Shown here piece after piece: positions 35,822-44,962 of a DNA stretch of 50,815 bases (positions are counted from its first letter, which is position 1; every line of letters begins with the position of its first letter). Source of the stretch: Halieaceae bacterium. Lineage in GTDB: Bacteria > Pseudomonadota > Gammaproteobacteria > Pseudomonadales > Halieaceae. The translations under genes were made by a program, and so were the position numbers. The notes under the pieces were generated by a model. The model saw nothing but the letters and a program-made list of their open reading frames with translations, did no database searches and was not told the DNA's origin. The stretch is from contig NYTE01000049.1 of assembly GCA_002683335.1 (NCBI GenBank), positions 13,561 through 64,375 of the forward strand, written 5' to 3'.

Positions 35822-36678
35822 CCATGGCATATCTGAACGGCGAGTTTTTACCGCTTCATGAGGCAAAAATATCGCCTATGGATCGGGGGTTCCTCTTTGG
35901 GGACGGCGTTTATGAGGTAATACCCTGTTACGTCGGGAAAACAGTGGCACTGCAGTACCACATGGATCGCCTCAGGCACTCACTTCACGAAATCCAACTC
36001 GCCATCGCGCCATCAGATTCAGATCTGGAAGCTATCCTAAAGGAACTGATCATTCGAAATGGTAACGGCAATGTAGGCATCTATCTGCAGATCACTCGTG
36101 GCGTGGTCGAGAAGCGGCAACACGCCTTCCCCGAGCGTGCTTCGCCAACGGTGTTTGCTTACACCTTTCCTATCGACCCTCCATCAAATGGCGCAGCAGA
36201 TAATGCGACCTGTTTTACCACGGTAACCCGCGCGGACACGAGATGGGCCCGATGTCATATCAAGTCCACCGCCCTGCTGGGCAACGTGCTTCACATGATG
36301 GAGGCGGTAAACGAAGGAGCAGAGGAAGTTTTATTGTTTAATGAGCAAGGCTTACTCACCGAGGCTGCGGCATGCAATGTTTTTATCGTAAAAGACGACC
36401 AAGTCCTCACCCCCGAGCTGGATCATCAAAAGCTACCCGGCGTGACCCGCCGCCTCTGTCTCGAACTACTCGAAAAATATACAGATTGGCAGGTGCGGGT
36501 GGGACCCGTCAGTCGCGAAGCAGTCATGTCCGCTGAGGAGGTCTGGTTGAGCTCATCGACCAAAGAGCTGGCACCCGTAATCGCCATCGATGGTAAACCA
36601 GTGGCAGATGGCAGACCCGGGAGCTATTGGTCTGCGGCACAGCGGCTTTTTCACCTTCATCGATTCGACATAAAATGA
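35818..36678 (+). CDS. dat: D-amino-acid transaminase (class IV, PLP)
   Basis: Transfers amino groups between D-amino acids and 2-oxo acids, typically D-Ala + 2-oxoglutarate giving pyruvate + D-Glu. It is 286 aa from ATG 35818. The Schiff-base lysine is K149 in RCHIKSTALLGNVL. FGDGVYEVIPCY and DRLRHSL match Bacillus D-amino-acid transaminase. The RxH pair (R100, H102 in KRQHAFPE) that holds the alpha-carboxylate in that enzyme is present, arguing against branched-chain transaminase or aminodeoxychorismate lyase. It overlaps both neighbours as ATGA. Confidence 0.9.
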   Translation: MTMAYLNGEFLPLHEAKISPMDRGFLFGDGVYEVIPCYVGKTVALQYHMDRLRHSLHEIQLAIAPSDSDLEAILKELIIRNGNGNVGIYLQITRGVVEKRQHAFPERASPTVFAYTFPIDPPSNGAADNATCFTTVTRADTRWARCHIKSTALLGNVLHMMEAVNEGAEEVLLFNEQGLLTEAAACNVFIVKDDQVLTPELDHQKLPGVTRRLCLELLEKYTDWQVRVGPVSREAVMSAEEVWLSSSTKELAPVIAIDGKPVADGRPGSYWSAAQRLFHLHRFDIK

Positions 36679-37745
36679 TGACCAGATCCACCTCTGTTTT
36701 CATTGATCTCGCGGCCATTGGCGATAACATCTCCGCGCTTAAGCGCTCTCTCGAGGGGCGCCGCTTTATGGCAGTCGTCAAGGCAGATGCATACGGGCAC
36801 GGCGCAGTCGCTGTCGCTCGACATATTGAGCAAATGGTAGACGCTTACGCCGTCGCAATCACCGAAGAAGCTGTTGAGCTGCGCACCGCGGGCATCAGCA
36901 AACCGATCCTAATACTGGAGGGACCTCACTCGGAAAATGACGTAGCAATTGCTGCAAAACAGGACTTGTGGCCCGCCGTACACGATCTCCGCCAAATTGA
37001 ATGGTGCAGAGCTCATCAGCGTCCGCTTCCCCACATTTGGATCAAAATCGATACTGGAATGCATCGTCTTGGGTTCGCCCCTGAGCAACTTCACAGCGTG
37101 AAGCAGTCGTTAGAAGGGGCGGGCTGTCGTCGTTTAACCTTGATGTCGCATTTGGCATCCGCCGAGTTCCCTGACAGCGCAATCACCACACAACAACTCA
37201 ATCTGTGGCGACAAATCGTCTCTGATTGGCCAGGCGACGTAAGCCTATTTAACTCGGCAGCGAGCCGTCTGGAACTTGCCACCAAAAACGACTGGGCAAG
37301 AGTCGGTTATGCAATGTATGGCGGTCTGGTAAAAGATTTATCCAGCAACTCAGAACTCAAGCCGGCCATGCGTTTTGAAACTGCGGTATTGGCGCTCCGG
37401 CGCATAGCTGCTGGCGAGGCTGTCGGGTACGGCGGTCATTGGATCGCTCGGCGAGACAGCCTGATCGCCACCCTGCCTGTGGGCTACGGAGACGGCTATC
37501 CCTGGGCCGCACAGAACGGCACGCCGATAGAAATTAACGGCTCCCTCGCCCCTCTTGTCGGGCGCGTATCGATGGACATGTTGACCGTTGACGCAACAGA
37601 CTGTGACGACGTGGAAATCGGGACACGGGCAATCCTGTGGGGACACAACCCAGGGGTAGACGAGGTGGCAGCAGCCAGTGGCACCATTGGCTACGAACTG
37701 ATGACGCGTATGACGGGAAGAGCTACACGGTGCTACGAAGAATGA
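36675..37745 (+). CDS. alr: Alanine racemase
   Basis: PLP enzyme interconverting L- and D-alanine. From ATG 36675 (ATGA overlap with dat; the track start 36627 lies inside dat) it is 356 aa. The PLP lysine K36 lies in VVKADAYGHG and the catalytic Tyr about 252 in AVGYGGHWIARR. The TLPVGYGDGYPW and GRVSMDMLTVD segments are typical. It is the last gene of the cassette. Whether it is the main biosynthetic racemase or a catabolic one (DadX-like) cannot be judged from this window. Confidence 0.94.
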   Translation: MMTRSTSVFIDLAAIGDNISALKRSLEGRRFMAVVKADAYGHGAVAVARHIEQMVDAYAVAITEEAVELRTAGISKPILILEGPHSENDVAIAAKQDLWPAVHDLRQIEWCRAHQRPLPHIWIKIDTGMHRLGFAPEQLHSVKQSLEGAGCRRLTLMSHLASAEFPDSAITTQQLNLWRQIVSDWPGDVSLFNSAASRLELATKNDWARVGYAMYGGLVKDLSSNSELKPAMRFETAVLALRRIAAGEAVGYGGHWIARRDSLIATLPVGYGDGYPWAAQNGTPIEINGSLAPLVGRVSMDMLTVDATDCDDVEIGTRAILWGHNPGVDEVAAASGTIGYELMTRMTGRATRCYEE

Positions 37746-37814
37746 GCTCCCACTTGCAGGACCACATTTCAACGCACGATGCCCTCACCTCTGAAAACTT
37801 CGCAACCCACAGTA

Positions 37815-39323
37815 ATGACTGATAACGACCAAAAAACAGACGAGACCTTAGCGGCGATTGATCTGGGGAGTAACTCATTTCATCTGATGATCGCCAAGTC
37901 CCAATTTGGCGAGCTGAGACCCGTTCACGCTCTGGCGGAGAAAGTTCAACTAGGCGAAACCGATGACGCGGGCATGCTCACTCCCTCTGCAATTACCCGA
38001 GGTCTGACTTGTCTCGAACGTTTTAAGCAACTCATAGACAGCACTTCGCCGGAGAAAATACGTATTGTGGGCACCAACGCACTACGGCGCGCAAAAAATC
38101 GACAAGCTTTTATAGATCCGGCCGAGCAAATAATGGACGCATCTATTGACGTTATTTATGGACGCGAGGAGGCCCGGCTGATTTATTTGGGGGTGGCACA
38201 CACCCTCTCCGATGACGCAAACGTCAGATTGGTCCTGGATATTGGCGGAGGCAGTACAGAATTTATTTTAGGTGAGCGCTTTGAGCCAAAACGACTCGAG
38301 AGCCTTCAGATGGGATGCGTATCCTATGGCCGACGATATTTGCCAGATGGCTTTATTCATCGTGAGGGTTTTGAGGCAGCCTACCAAAGGACACGCATTG
38401 AGGTGTCGCATATTCGACGCGGCTACCACAGCAAAGAGTGGCAAGAGGCTGTCGGATCCTCTGGCACGCTTCGCGCCATAGAGACACTGATATCAACGGC
38501 TGGTTGGCGAGATAGCGGGATCGATCGGGATTCCCTAGAAAAGCTGAAGCGGGTACTGCTTGCTTTCAAACATGTTGAAGAGATCAGTCTCGACGGCCTC
38601 AACCATACGCGAAAAGGCGTTGTAACCGCAGGATTGGCCATCACGCTTGGCATCTTCGATGGCTTACAAATCGAGGAGATGCGCACCTCGCCGGGTGCAC
38701 TTCGAGAGGGCGTCATTTACGATCTGATCGGCCGATTCGGTCATGAAGACGTGCGCACTCGTACCGTCTCAGCTATGCAACAACGCTACAAAGTTGATCA
38801 ACATATTGCTGATCTGGTCTGCCGCCGCGTGGAGACATTAGCCTCGGCGACCGTATCGGAGTGGGGTCTTTTGGGTAGCGAGGTGGATCTTTTGATATGG
38901 GCAGCAGCCATGCATGAAGTCGGCGCTGCCGTGTCCCAGAAAAACTACTCGCAGCACTCGGCCTATCTTGTCCTCAACAGCGATTTACCGGGATTCGCTC
39001 AACAGGACCAAGAGGTCATGGCCGCGCTCATCTCTGGACTCAGGGGAAAGGTTCGCTCGGAGATTCTGGACGCTATTCCCAGTCGGAAAAGAGTTAATGT
39101 GGTGCGGATGATGATCTTGCTGAGACTGGCAGTCACCCTGAAGCACGTTGAGGAAATGGAAGACATTCCTGACCTCTCCGTATGCGCGAACGGTGAAACG
39201 CTTACCCTGACCTATCCCCAGGATTGGGGCGAGGCCCACCCACTGACGATTTGGGAAATACAGCAGAGTAAACCGTCTTTTGAGAAACTAGGCATCACAG
39301 TCTCCCTAAGCGCCCTCACCTAG
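37815..39323 (+). CDS. ppx: Exopolyphosphatase (Ppx/GppA family)
   Basis: Releases phosphate from polyphosphate, or cleaves pppGpp in GppA-type members. From ATG 37815 it is 502 aa, which places the AAIDLGSNSFHL motif about 12 residues from the N-terminus, as in E. coli Ppx; track start 37779 is less likely. The second actin-like phosphate motif VLDIGGGSTEFI and the C-terminal HD-like helical domain (AAMHEVGAAVSQKNYSQHS) are present. The length favours Ppx. It follows alr by 69 bases and converges on amt. Confidence 0.92.
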   Translation: MTDNDQKTDETLAAIDLGSNSFHLMIAKSQFGELRPVHALAEKVQLGETDDAGMLTPSAITRGLTCLERFKQLIDSTSPEKIRIVGTNALRRAKNRQAFIDPAEQIMDASIDVIYGREEARLIYLGVAHTLSDDANVRLVLDIGGGSTEFILGERFEPKRLESLQMGCVSYGRRYLPDGFIHREGFEAAYQRTRIEVSHIRRGYHSKEWQEAVGSSGTLRAIETLISTAGWRDSGIDRDSLEKLKRVLLAFKHVEEISLDGLNHTRKGVVTAGLAITLGIFDGLQIEEMRTSPGALREGVIYDLIGRFGHEDVRTRTVSAMQQRYKVDQHIADLVCRRVETLASATVSEWGLLGSEVDLLIWAAAMHEVGAAVSQKNYSQHSAYLVLNSDLPGFAQQDQEVMAALISGLRGKVRSEILDAIPSRKRVNVVRMMILLRLAVTLKHVEEMEDIPDLSVCANGETLTLTYPQDWGEAHPLTIWEIQQSKPSFEKLGITVSLSALT

Positions 39324-39335
39324 AATAGCGCACGG

Positions 39336-40655
39336 CTACAGGTCGTAGCCCCTCTCGTCATGCAGCACAATATCCAACCCGGCCGTTTCGTCGTCCTGAT
39401 CGACCCTCAGGGTTACCATAGCATTCACAACTCGGAGTAATACCCAACTCACCAGCGCGGTGTAGACAAACGTCGCGCCAATACCCGTGAGCTGTATCGC
39501 CAGTTGCCCAGAAATCGTCTCGACGCCATCGGAGAAACCATTACCACTAAATAACCCCAAAGACGGGGAGCAGAAAATACCGGCCATCACCAACCCCAGC
39601 ATTCCTCCGACTCCGTGCACCGGAAACACATCCAAACTGTCATCAATACCGAGCCGATTCTTCAGAGTAATCGTCGCGAAATAGCAAATCACGCCCGCCG
39701 AGAGGCCAATGACAACTGCACCCGCTGGACCAACAGAGCCGGAAGCGGGTGTGATTGTGCCTAAACCTGCAACCATGCCAGTAACAATCCCCAACACAGA
39801 GGGCTTACCGTGGCGGATCCACTCCATGCCCATCCAGGCGAGGGAGCCACAGGCAGCCGACAGATGCGTAACGAGCATCGCCATCGCCGCGCTGCTGTCA
39901 GCCGCTACCGCAGATCCGGCGTTAAAACCGAACCATCCAACCCACAGCATCCCCGCGCCCGTCACTGTCATGGTCAGGTTATGTGGCGGCATCGCTGTTT
40001 GACCAAAGCCTCGTCGTCCCCCCAGAGATAGTGCGGCTACCAGAGCAGCTACCCCCGCGGTGATATGCACCACGGCGCCCCCTGCAAAATCCTGGAGACC
40101 CATCTCACCCAACCAGCCACCACCCCAAACCCAGTGACACACCGGGGCGTAGACCACTATCAACCACAGCGAGCTGAATAACAGCATGGCCGAGAACCGC
40201 ATACGCTCGGCGAAACCACCCACGATTAGCGCGGGGGTAATAACCGCGAAAGTCAGCTGAAACATGACAAACAGGGTCTCAGGGATCGACCCGCTTACGC
40301 TTTCCATCGACACTTTCGCCAGAAACAGATTACCCAAATCACCCACCCAAGGGCCCTGCTCAACACCCGCAGAACCGAAGGCAAGGGTGTAGCCCACAAC
40401 AAACCACAACACCGACATTAGCGCTGTCAGCGCAAAGCACTGCATCAGAACAGAAAGCACGTTCTTTACTCGCACCAAACCCGCGTAAAATAGTGACAAC
40501 CCGGGAATCGTCATGAAAAGTACGAGAGCCGTAGACGTTAGCATCCAAGCAGTATCGGCGCCCGAAATTGTCTCAGCCGAAGCCATGGGCGACACAACGG
40601 CGGCGAGCAGCCCGGCGGAAAATAAAGCGTCAGATCGACTGAAAAGTGCAGACAT
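39336..40655 (-). CDS. amtB: Ammonium transporter (Amt family)
   Basis: Ammonium channel, 439 aa from ATG 40655 (GAGG upstream; the track start adds 22 residues). It begins with a cleavable-looking signal (SAGLLAAVVSPMASA) and has about eleven membrane segments. The twin pore histidines are visible in LVTHLSAACG and DVFPVHGVGG. Family segments FYAGLVRVKNVLS and GGAVVHITAGVAALVAAL are intact. No glnK gene accompanies it in the window, unlike the usual glnK-amtB pair. The start region shows no convincing sigma54 site. Confidence 0.94.
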   Translation of the reverse strand: MSALFSRSDALFSAGLLAAVVSPMASAETISGADTAWMLTSTALVLFMTIPGLSLFYAGLVRVKNVLSVLMQCFALTALMSVLWFVVGYTLAFGSAGVEQGPWVGDLGNLFLAKVSMESVSGSIPETLFVMFQLTFAVITPALIVGGFAERMRFSAMLLFSSLWLIVVYAPVCHWVWGGGWLGEMGLQDFAGGAVVHITAGVAALVAALSLGGRRGFGQTAMPPHNLTMTVTGAGMLWVGWFGFNAGSAVAADSSAAMAMLVTHLSAACGSLAWMGMEWIRHGKPSVLGIVTGMVAGLGTITPASGSVGPAGAVVIGLSAGVICYFATITLKNRLGIDDSLDVFPVHGVGGMLGLVMAGIFCSPSLGLFSGNGFSDGVETISGQLAIQLTGIGATFVYTALVSWVLLRVVNAMVTLRVDQDDETAGLDIVLHDERGYDL

Positions 40656-40787
40656 GGATAAGGACCTCAAAAAATCGCCGATGTAGTGTGCCATAAGGAG
40701 CGCGTGCACCCCAAATACCAAAACAGAAAAGGGAATTCATGGCGATTGTGAATCGGTTAAGCCGCCATTATTCTGCAATCACTCTCT

Positions 40788-42215
40788 ATGAATGTCCTAT
40801 GTATGAACGCTCCTCCTCCTCAACGTCGTTTTCTCGTCTGTTTCATCTCTTTGGCTTTTAGCGCTATTGCAGTAGCCGACACCTCCTCATCAAAAAATGT
40901 CATCTTGATCATTGGTGACGGATTCGACGATCAACATGTAACGATGGGGCGCAACTACCTAGCCGGCATGAGCGGGACGCTTACTCTCGACAAGCTGCCG
41001 TTTCGTGGCGCGGTGCAGGTTGAAACTTTCTCCGCCGCTGGTCAGCCCGTGTATGTCGCCGACTCTGCGAACACCGCCACTGCAATAGCGACTGGCGCAA
41101 TCACGAGTATCGGTAGGGTAGGAACAGACATTGCGGATCGAGATCTGCCAACGATCGCTGAACGAGCAATTAAAGCGGGCCTGCGGGTTGGGCTCGTCAC
41201 TACATCCTCCATTACCGACGCCACTCCCGCCTCATTTCTCACGCACGTCTCCTCGAGAAGCTGCGAAGGTCCAGAGGAAATTTTGGGGAGCAGCTATTAC
41301 GGAGTGCCTCAACCAACTTGCCCACAGGATGCCCTGCAAAATAATGGACCGGGCTCTATCATCGAACAGCTAGCGGTCAGCGGCGCGCACGTACTTTTCG
41401 GTGGTGGCGAGAAATTTCTGGACCAGATAACGGCTAGAGGTGAGTCGGTGCGCTCTCTGGCAGAGCGCAATGGCTTGCGCGTACTGACCGAGCCAGGCGA
41501 ACTCGAGAATCTGCGGATTGACCAAGCGGTAATGGGTCTTTTTGACAGTGAAAACCTTGAAGTGAGATGGCGTGGTACAGACGGACGACGCGCGGCGCTC
41601 ACCGAGACCAGTTGGCTCCACCACCTGTCAGATTATCTCGGCGAGGCAAAAGAACCCGAATTAATGGCCTGCGAACCCAACCCAGAATTTGAGGCCACTC
41701 CCGAACTCGCATTCATGACCCATACCGCTTTGCGCCGCCTATCTACCAATAATCCACAAGGTTTTTTCCTGATGGTGGAATCTGCGTCAATCGATAAGCA
41801 AAGCCACAAGCGCAATCCGTGTGGCTCAATCGGTGAAGTCGCGCAACTCGAGGAGGCACTTGCGTTGTCTCTTGAATTTGCCCGTCAGCACAGCAATACC
41901 TTGATTATTGTTACTGCGGACCATGCACAGTCCGCCCAGATTCTGCCGGAGCCCAGCCATTATTCAGAATATCCGATTCCCATTTATTCTCCCGGACACA
42001 CCGCGCGACTGAGAACGCGTGAGGGTAGCGTTATGCGCATCAATTACGCGACGAATAACGGATTCAGTGAAGAGCACACAGGCGCAAATGTACCGCTGTT
42101 CGCAAACCGGACAGATCAGAAATTACTGACGCCATTTTTAAGGCAGAGAGACCTGCACGACGTGATAGCGGCTTTCCTGTTTGACGAAGGCGCTAGTGGA
42201 CCGGTCAAAGATTAA
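40788..42215 (+). CDS. Secreted alkaline phosphatase (PhoA family)
   Basis: 475 aa with an N-terminal signal peptide (FLVCFISLAFSAIAVA-DT). It should hydrolyse phosphomonoesters outside the cytoplasm. The metal and catalytic set is complete: Asp44 in IIGDGFDDQ, nucleophile Ser93 in VADSANTATAIATG, the E-D-H cluster in VESASIDKQSH, VTADHAQS, and a late His in EEHTGANVPL. The next genes on the opposite strand are GspB/GspA, so export by type II secretion is possible but not shown. The 3' end overlaps gspB by 11 bases. No Pho box was recognised upstream. Confidence 0.93.
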   Translation: MNVLCMNAPPPQRRFLVCFISLAFSAIAVADTSSSKNVILIIGDGFDDQHVTMGRNYLAGMSGTLTLDKLPFRGAVQVETFSAAGQPVYVADSANTATAIATGAITSIGRVGTDIADRDLPTIAERAIKAGLRVGLVTTSSITDATPASFLTHVSSRSCEGPEEILGSSYYGVPQPTCPQDALQNNGPGSIIEQLAVSGAHVLFGGGEKFLDQITARGESVRSLAERNGLRVLTEPGELENLRIDQAVMGLFDSENLEVRWRGTDGRRAALTETSWLHHLSDYLGEAKEPELMACEPNPEFEATPELAFMTHTALRRLSTNNPQGFFLMVESASIDKQSHKRNPCGSIGEVAQLEEALALSLEFARQHSNTLIIVTADHAQSAQILPEPSHYSEYPIPIYSPGHTARLRTREGSVMRINYATNNGFSEEHTGANVPLFANRTDQKLLTPFLRQRDLHDVIAAFLFDEGASGPVKD

Positions 42216-43098
42216 TCCAGGAATTAAGCGCACTAAGGCGAAAATCTATCCCGGCCGCACTCACAATGACGCTATCCGCAAGAATTTCAATGACTCGGAT
42301 CGTATCACTGCTCTCCCCTGCTCTTAACCGGCTGCCGTTGAGCTCCACGAAAGTCGAATCATCGCCGCTATATTGGTGCATGCTGTAAATGATGGTGGGC
42401 ACCATGTCCTTTTGCTGCTGCGTCAAATTTTCGAGTAACGGGACCGCGTGCGGAGAGAGAGCCACATCACCGGTCTCCAGAGCCAATCGCTGCATTACCT
42501 CTTGAAGATCTAACGCTGCAGGCGCAGCAAGCGGCTCTGTTGCCGTAACCGAGGGGTTCTTGCTGGCTGACTCGCCCCGGTTTGGCAACAGCTCGGCACC
42601 TCGTTGATCAGCTGCCTGAGGTTCAGACTCTCCAGCGTCGACCCACATCGCTCGGTTCAGTGCGGTCAGCTCTTCAGAGCTGAGGCCCGGCGGTCGGCGC
42701 AACGCTTCACCTTGAGATGCATTAGGACCGCCAGTTTTGGGCAGTCGGCCGCTTTCTGATCGCATCTCTCTCTGGTGCTCACCCCGTGATTGTGCTCGAT
42801 CGGCGGTCAGCTGAACATCCGGCTCATGCATAACGGGCCCATCTACGGCTACCTCTGCAAGAGGATAACCCTTTTCAGTGGCCTTGGCCTTGGCCTTGGC
42901 CCTGGCCGTGGCCGCTCCCGACTCAAACCACCCATACCCAAGTCCGATCAGCACTGCTACCGCCAGACACGCAACCCATCCAATAAGCCCCAAGGGAAAT
43001 CGCTTTCGATCGATCGACGGTTCATCCACCACCGAGATCTGGCGCGTTATTTTTTGCTCGGTTTCGGAACGCTTCAGCGCGTCGAGTATCAGCGACAT
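42205..43098 (-). CDS. gspB: General secretion pathway protein B (GspB/ExeB)
   Basis: 297 aa inner-membrane protein that, with GspA, helps insert the type II secretion secretin through peptidoglycan. The N-terminus MSLILDALKRSE is a strong GspB mark. One membrane segment follows (about 36-55), then a long variable linker and a C-terminal domain ending TIIYSMHQYSG ... RLSALNSWINL. The linker starts with an Ala/Lys repeat encoded by a hexanucleotide array. It overlaps gspA by 10 bases. Confidence 0.92.
   Translation of the reverse strand: MSLILDALKRSETEQKITRQISVVDEPSIDRKRFPLGLIGWVACLAVAVLIGLGYGWFESGAATARAKAKAKATEKGYPLAEVAVDGPVMHEPDVQLTADRAQSRGEHQREMRSESGRLPKTGGPNASQGEALRRPPGLSSEELTALNRAMWVDAGESEPQAADQRGAELLPNRGESASKNPSVTATEPLAAPAALDLQEVMQRLALETGDVALSPHAVPLLENLTQQQKDMVPTIIYSMHQYSGDDSTFVELNGSRLRAGESSDTIRVIEILADSVIVSAAGIDFRLSALNSWINL
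42879..42914. repeat. Hexanucleotide tandem repeat in gspB
   Basis: Six adjacent copies of TGGCCN (plus strand; GCCAAG-like on the coding strand) encoding an ATARAKAKAKA-type stretch just after the membrane segment. Because the unit is six bases, copy changes would keep the frame and lengthen or shorten the linker by two residues. Confidence 0.85.
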
Positions 43099-44741
43099 GG
43101 CTCGGCGCCTATTCGACTAGTGATCCGCTCGGTCGTAGATGAAGCCGACCAGCCTCGCCCCAACTCATCGTTCAAGGCCTGCAAGGTTCTCACTCCAATA
43201 ACTCCATCCACCTCCAGACCTGCAGCAGCCTGAAAAGCCATCACGCGTTGCTGCAGTGCAAGAGTGAACACGTCAAGCGGCGGCGCAGGCAGATTATCCA
43301 AGATGGCGAAGGCCTCCACAATTTGGCGCACAACCGAACCCTTGTCACCAAGAACAAGTGGCCCAGTCCAGCCATCGGGACTCCGCCAAAGATAACGAAA
43401 TCGATTCAGCCAACTCTCTGTCAGGGCTGAGAGACGAACCTCGCATGCAGACACTCCGTTCCAAATAAGCGCGACGTCTCTTTCAATCCGCAGCAAGACA
43501 GTCGCCGCAGCAAAACCATCTGGCTTACGAAGCTCTAACAAAACAGGACGCTGCATTGCTACCACCTCATCCCAGACATCGGATTGCACGAGCTCGCATT
43601 GCCAGCCCGTTGATACTGCCGCCGCACATAAATCCCCCATGAGAGGCTCGTCAAAGCGCAGACGCCAGAACGCATCATCGGCTTGCGCTGGATCCAACTG
43701 CCATTCCCGAAGTGTTAAGGACGGCGGCGCGGCGACCGGCAGCGTGGCATCACTCTCCGCATCGTTCGGCTCTGGTTGCGCTGACGCGATAGCATTCGCA
43801 TCATCGAGCACGGCTAGTTGTTCAGGGAAAATATACGCGGAGACACTGGCCAGCACGATGCACACCACAAACAGTGCCATCGCAATACCCTGCCAGAAAC
43901 CTCGCACTCGTCGAGCCGTTTCGTCGCCCACGCCAAGAGCTTCCCGCGCCGCGTCCCGCACCAAGGCTTTCGAAACCGTCGCTTGCGCTCTTCCGTAAGC
44001 ACCCGTCATCGCTCGGTCACAGACCAAATTGATCAAACGGGGGACTCCCTCGGTCAATCGATACACTTCGCGCAACGCCGCATCGCTAAATACCGATCGA
44101 TTGTCTCTCAGACCCGCGATCTGCAGTCTGTGGCGAATATAAACTACCGTCTCATCGAAATTCAGCGCTGTAAGGTTAAATCGCGCGGTTATTCTTTGAT
44201 TCAGTTGTCTAAGCTCCGGCCGAGCCAACATTGCAGCCAACTCCGGCTGACCGATCAGAATAATTTGCAACAACTTTCGTTCGTCAGTCTCAAGATTGGT
44301 GAGCAATCTAATTTGCTCCAAAACATCAAAATTAAGATGCTGAGCCTCATCAATCATCAGCACTGTCCTTCTGTCAGCCGAATAATTGCTCAGAAGAAAT
44401 TGATGCAGCGCATCGGTCAGCACCTTCAGACTAGCGATGCCCTTGGGATATTCGATTGCCAATTCATCACACACCGTGGCAAGTAATTCGACTGCGCTTA
44501 GAGCAGGATTCAAAATAATCGCGATATCGGTATCTTTGGGCAGCTGTTCGAGTAGGCATCGATTGAGTGTGGTTTTTCCTGTCCCCACTTCGCCAGTTAG
44601 CAGAATAAATCCGCCGCTACCTCCAACACCGTATAACAAGTGAGCGAGGGCGTCCCGATGCTGCCCACTCATGAACAGATATCGAGGATTGACCGCGATA
44701 GAAAAAGGAGGTTCAGCTAGACCGAAGTATTTGTGGTACAT
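43089..44741 (-). CDS. gspA: GspA/ExeA-type AAA ATPase with peptidoglycan-binding domain
   Basis: 550 aa. The N-terminus MYHKYFGLAEPPFSIAVNPRYLF is diagnostic of the ExeA family. Walker A is GEVGTGKTT (about 50-58), Walker B LMIDEAQHL, and there is an AAA sensor region GVPRLINLVCDRA. A membrane segment (about 286-310) separates the cytoplasmic ATPase from a periplasmic part that ends in a peptidoglycan-binding-like repeat (MAFQAAAGLEVDGVIGVRTLQALN). It pairs with gspB. No other secretion genes are in the window. Confidence 0.93.
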   Translation of the reverse strand: MYHKYFGLAEPPFSIAVNPRYLFMSGQHRDALAHLLYGVGGSGGFILLTGEVGTGKTTLNRCLLEQLPKDTDIAIILNPALSAVELLATVCDELAIEYPKGIASLKVLTDALHQFLLSNYSADRRTVLMIDEAQHLNFDVLEQIRLLTNLETDERKLLQIILIGQPELAAMLARPELRQLNQRITARFNLTALNFDETVVYIRHRLQIAGLRDNRSVFSDAALREVYRLTEGVPRLINLVCDRAMTGAYGRAQATVSKALVRDAAREALGVGDETARRVRGFWQGIAMALFVVCIVLASVSAYIFPEQLAVLDDANAIASAQPEPNDAESDATLPVAAPPSLTLREWQLDPAQADDAFWRLRFDEPLMGDLCAAAVSTGWQCELVQSDVWDEVVAMQRPVLLELRKPDGFAAATVLLRIERDVALIWNGVSACEVRLSALTESWLNRFRYLWRSPDGWTGPLVLGDKGSVVRQIVEAFAILDNLPAPPLDVFTLALQQRVMAFQAAAGLEVDGVIGVRTLQALNDELGRGWSASSTTERITSRIGAEPCR

Positions 44742-44765
44742 GCAAATGGACTTGTCCTACTGAGT

Positions 44766-44796
44766 TTGGATACGCCACGATACGTTGGCCTATAAT
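44766..44796 (+). promoter_or_regulatory. Candidate promoter before the flavin oxidoreductase-HMGR unit
   Basis: A perfect TATAAT (44791-44796) lies 19 bases after TTGGAT (44766-44771), in the 221-base region between divergent gspA and the flavoprotein gene. The spacing is longer than ideal. The direct repeat GATACG (two copies between the boxes) may be part of a regulatory site. The remaining sequence up to the AGGAG ribosome site shows no supported gene. Confidence 0.35.
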
Positions 44797-44962
44797 ATGT
44801 CGTAACACCGTGGTACGAACGTTAGTATGCGCTCCAAGAAGCTCACTGCACAGTGGCATCGAATAGCGCCCGTTGATTGAAGCGCACCACTACCAAAGCC
44901 CATAGCGATGTAAACAAAGACTACGCGTACTTAAATTTTTTTGTAATTAGGAGAAAGACTTC

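Noticed and set aside
40672-40695. Possible sigma54 site (TGGCAC...) on the minus strand before amtB
   Set aside because: The GG is present but the -12 GC is displaced by two bases and the TTGC box is missing.
40656-40787. Pho box before the alkaline phosphatase gene
   Set aside because: I looked for CTGTCAT-like direct repeats and found none.
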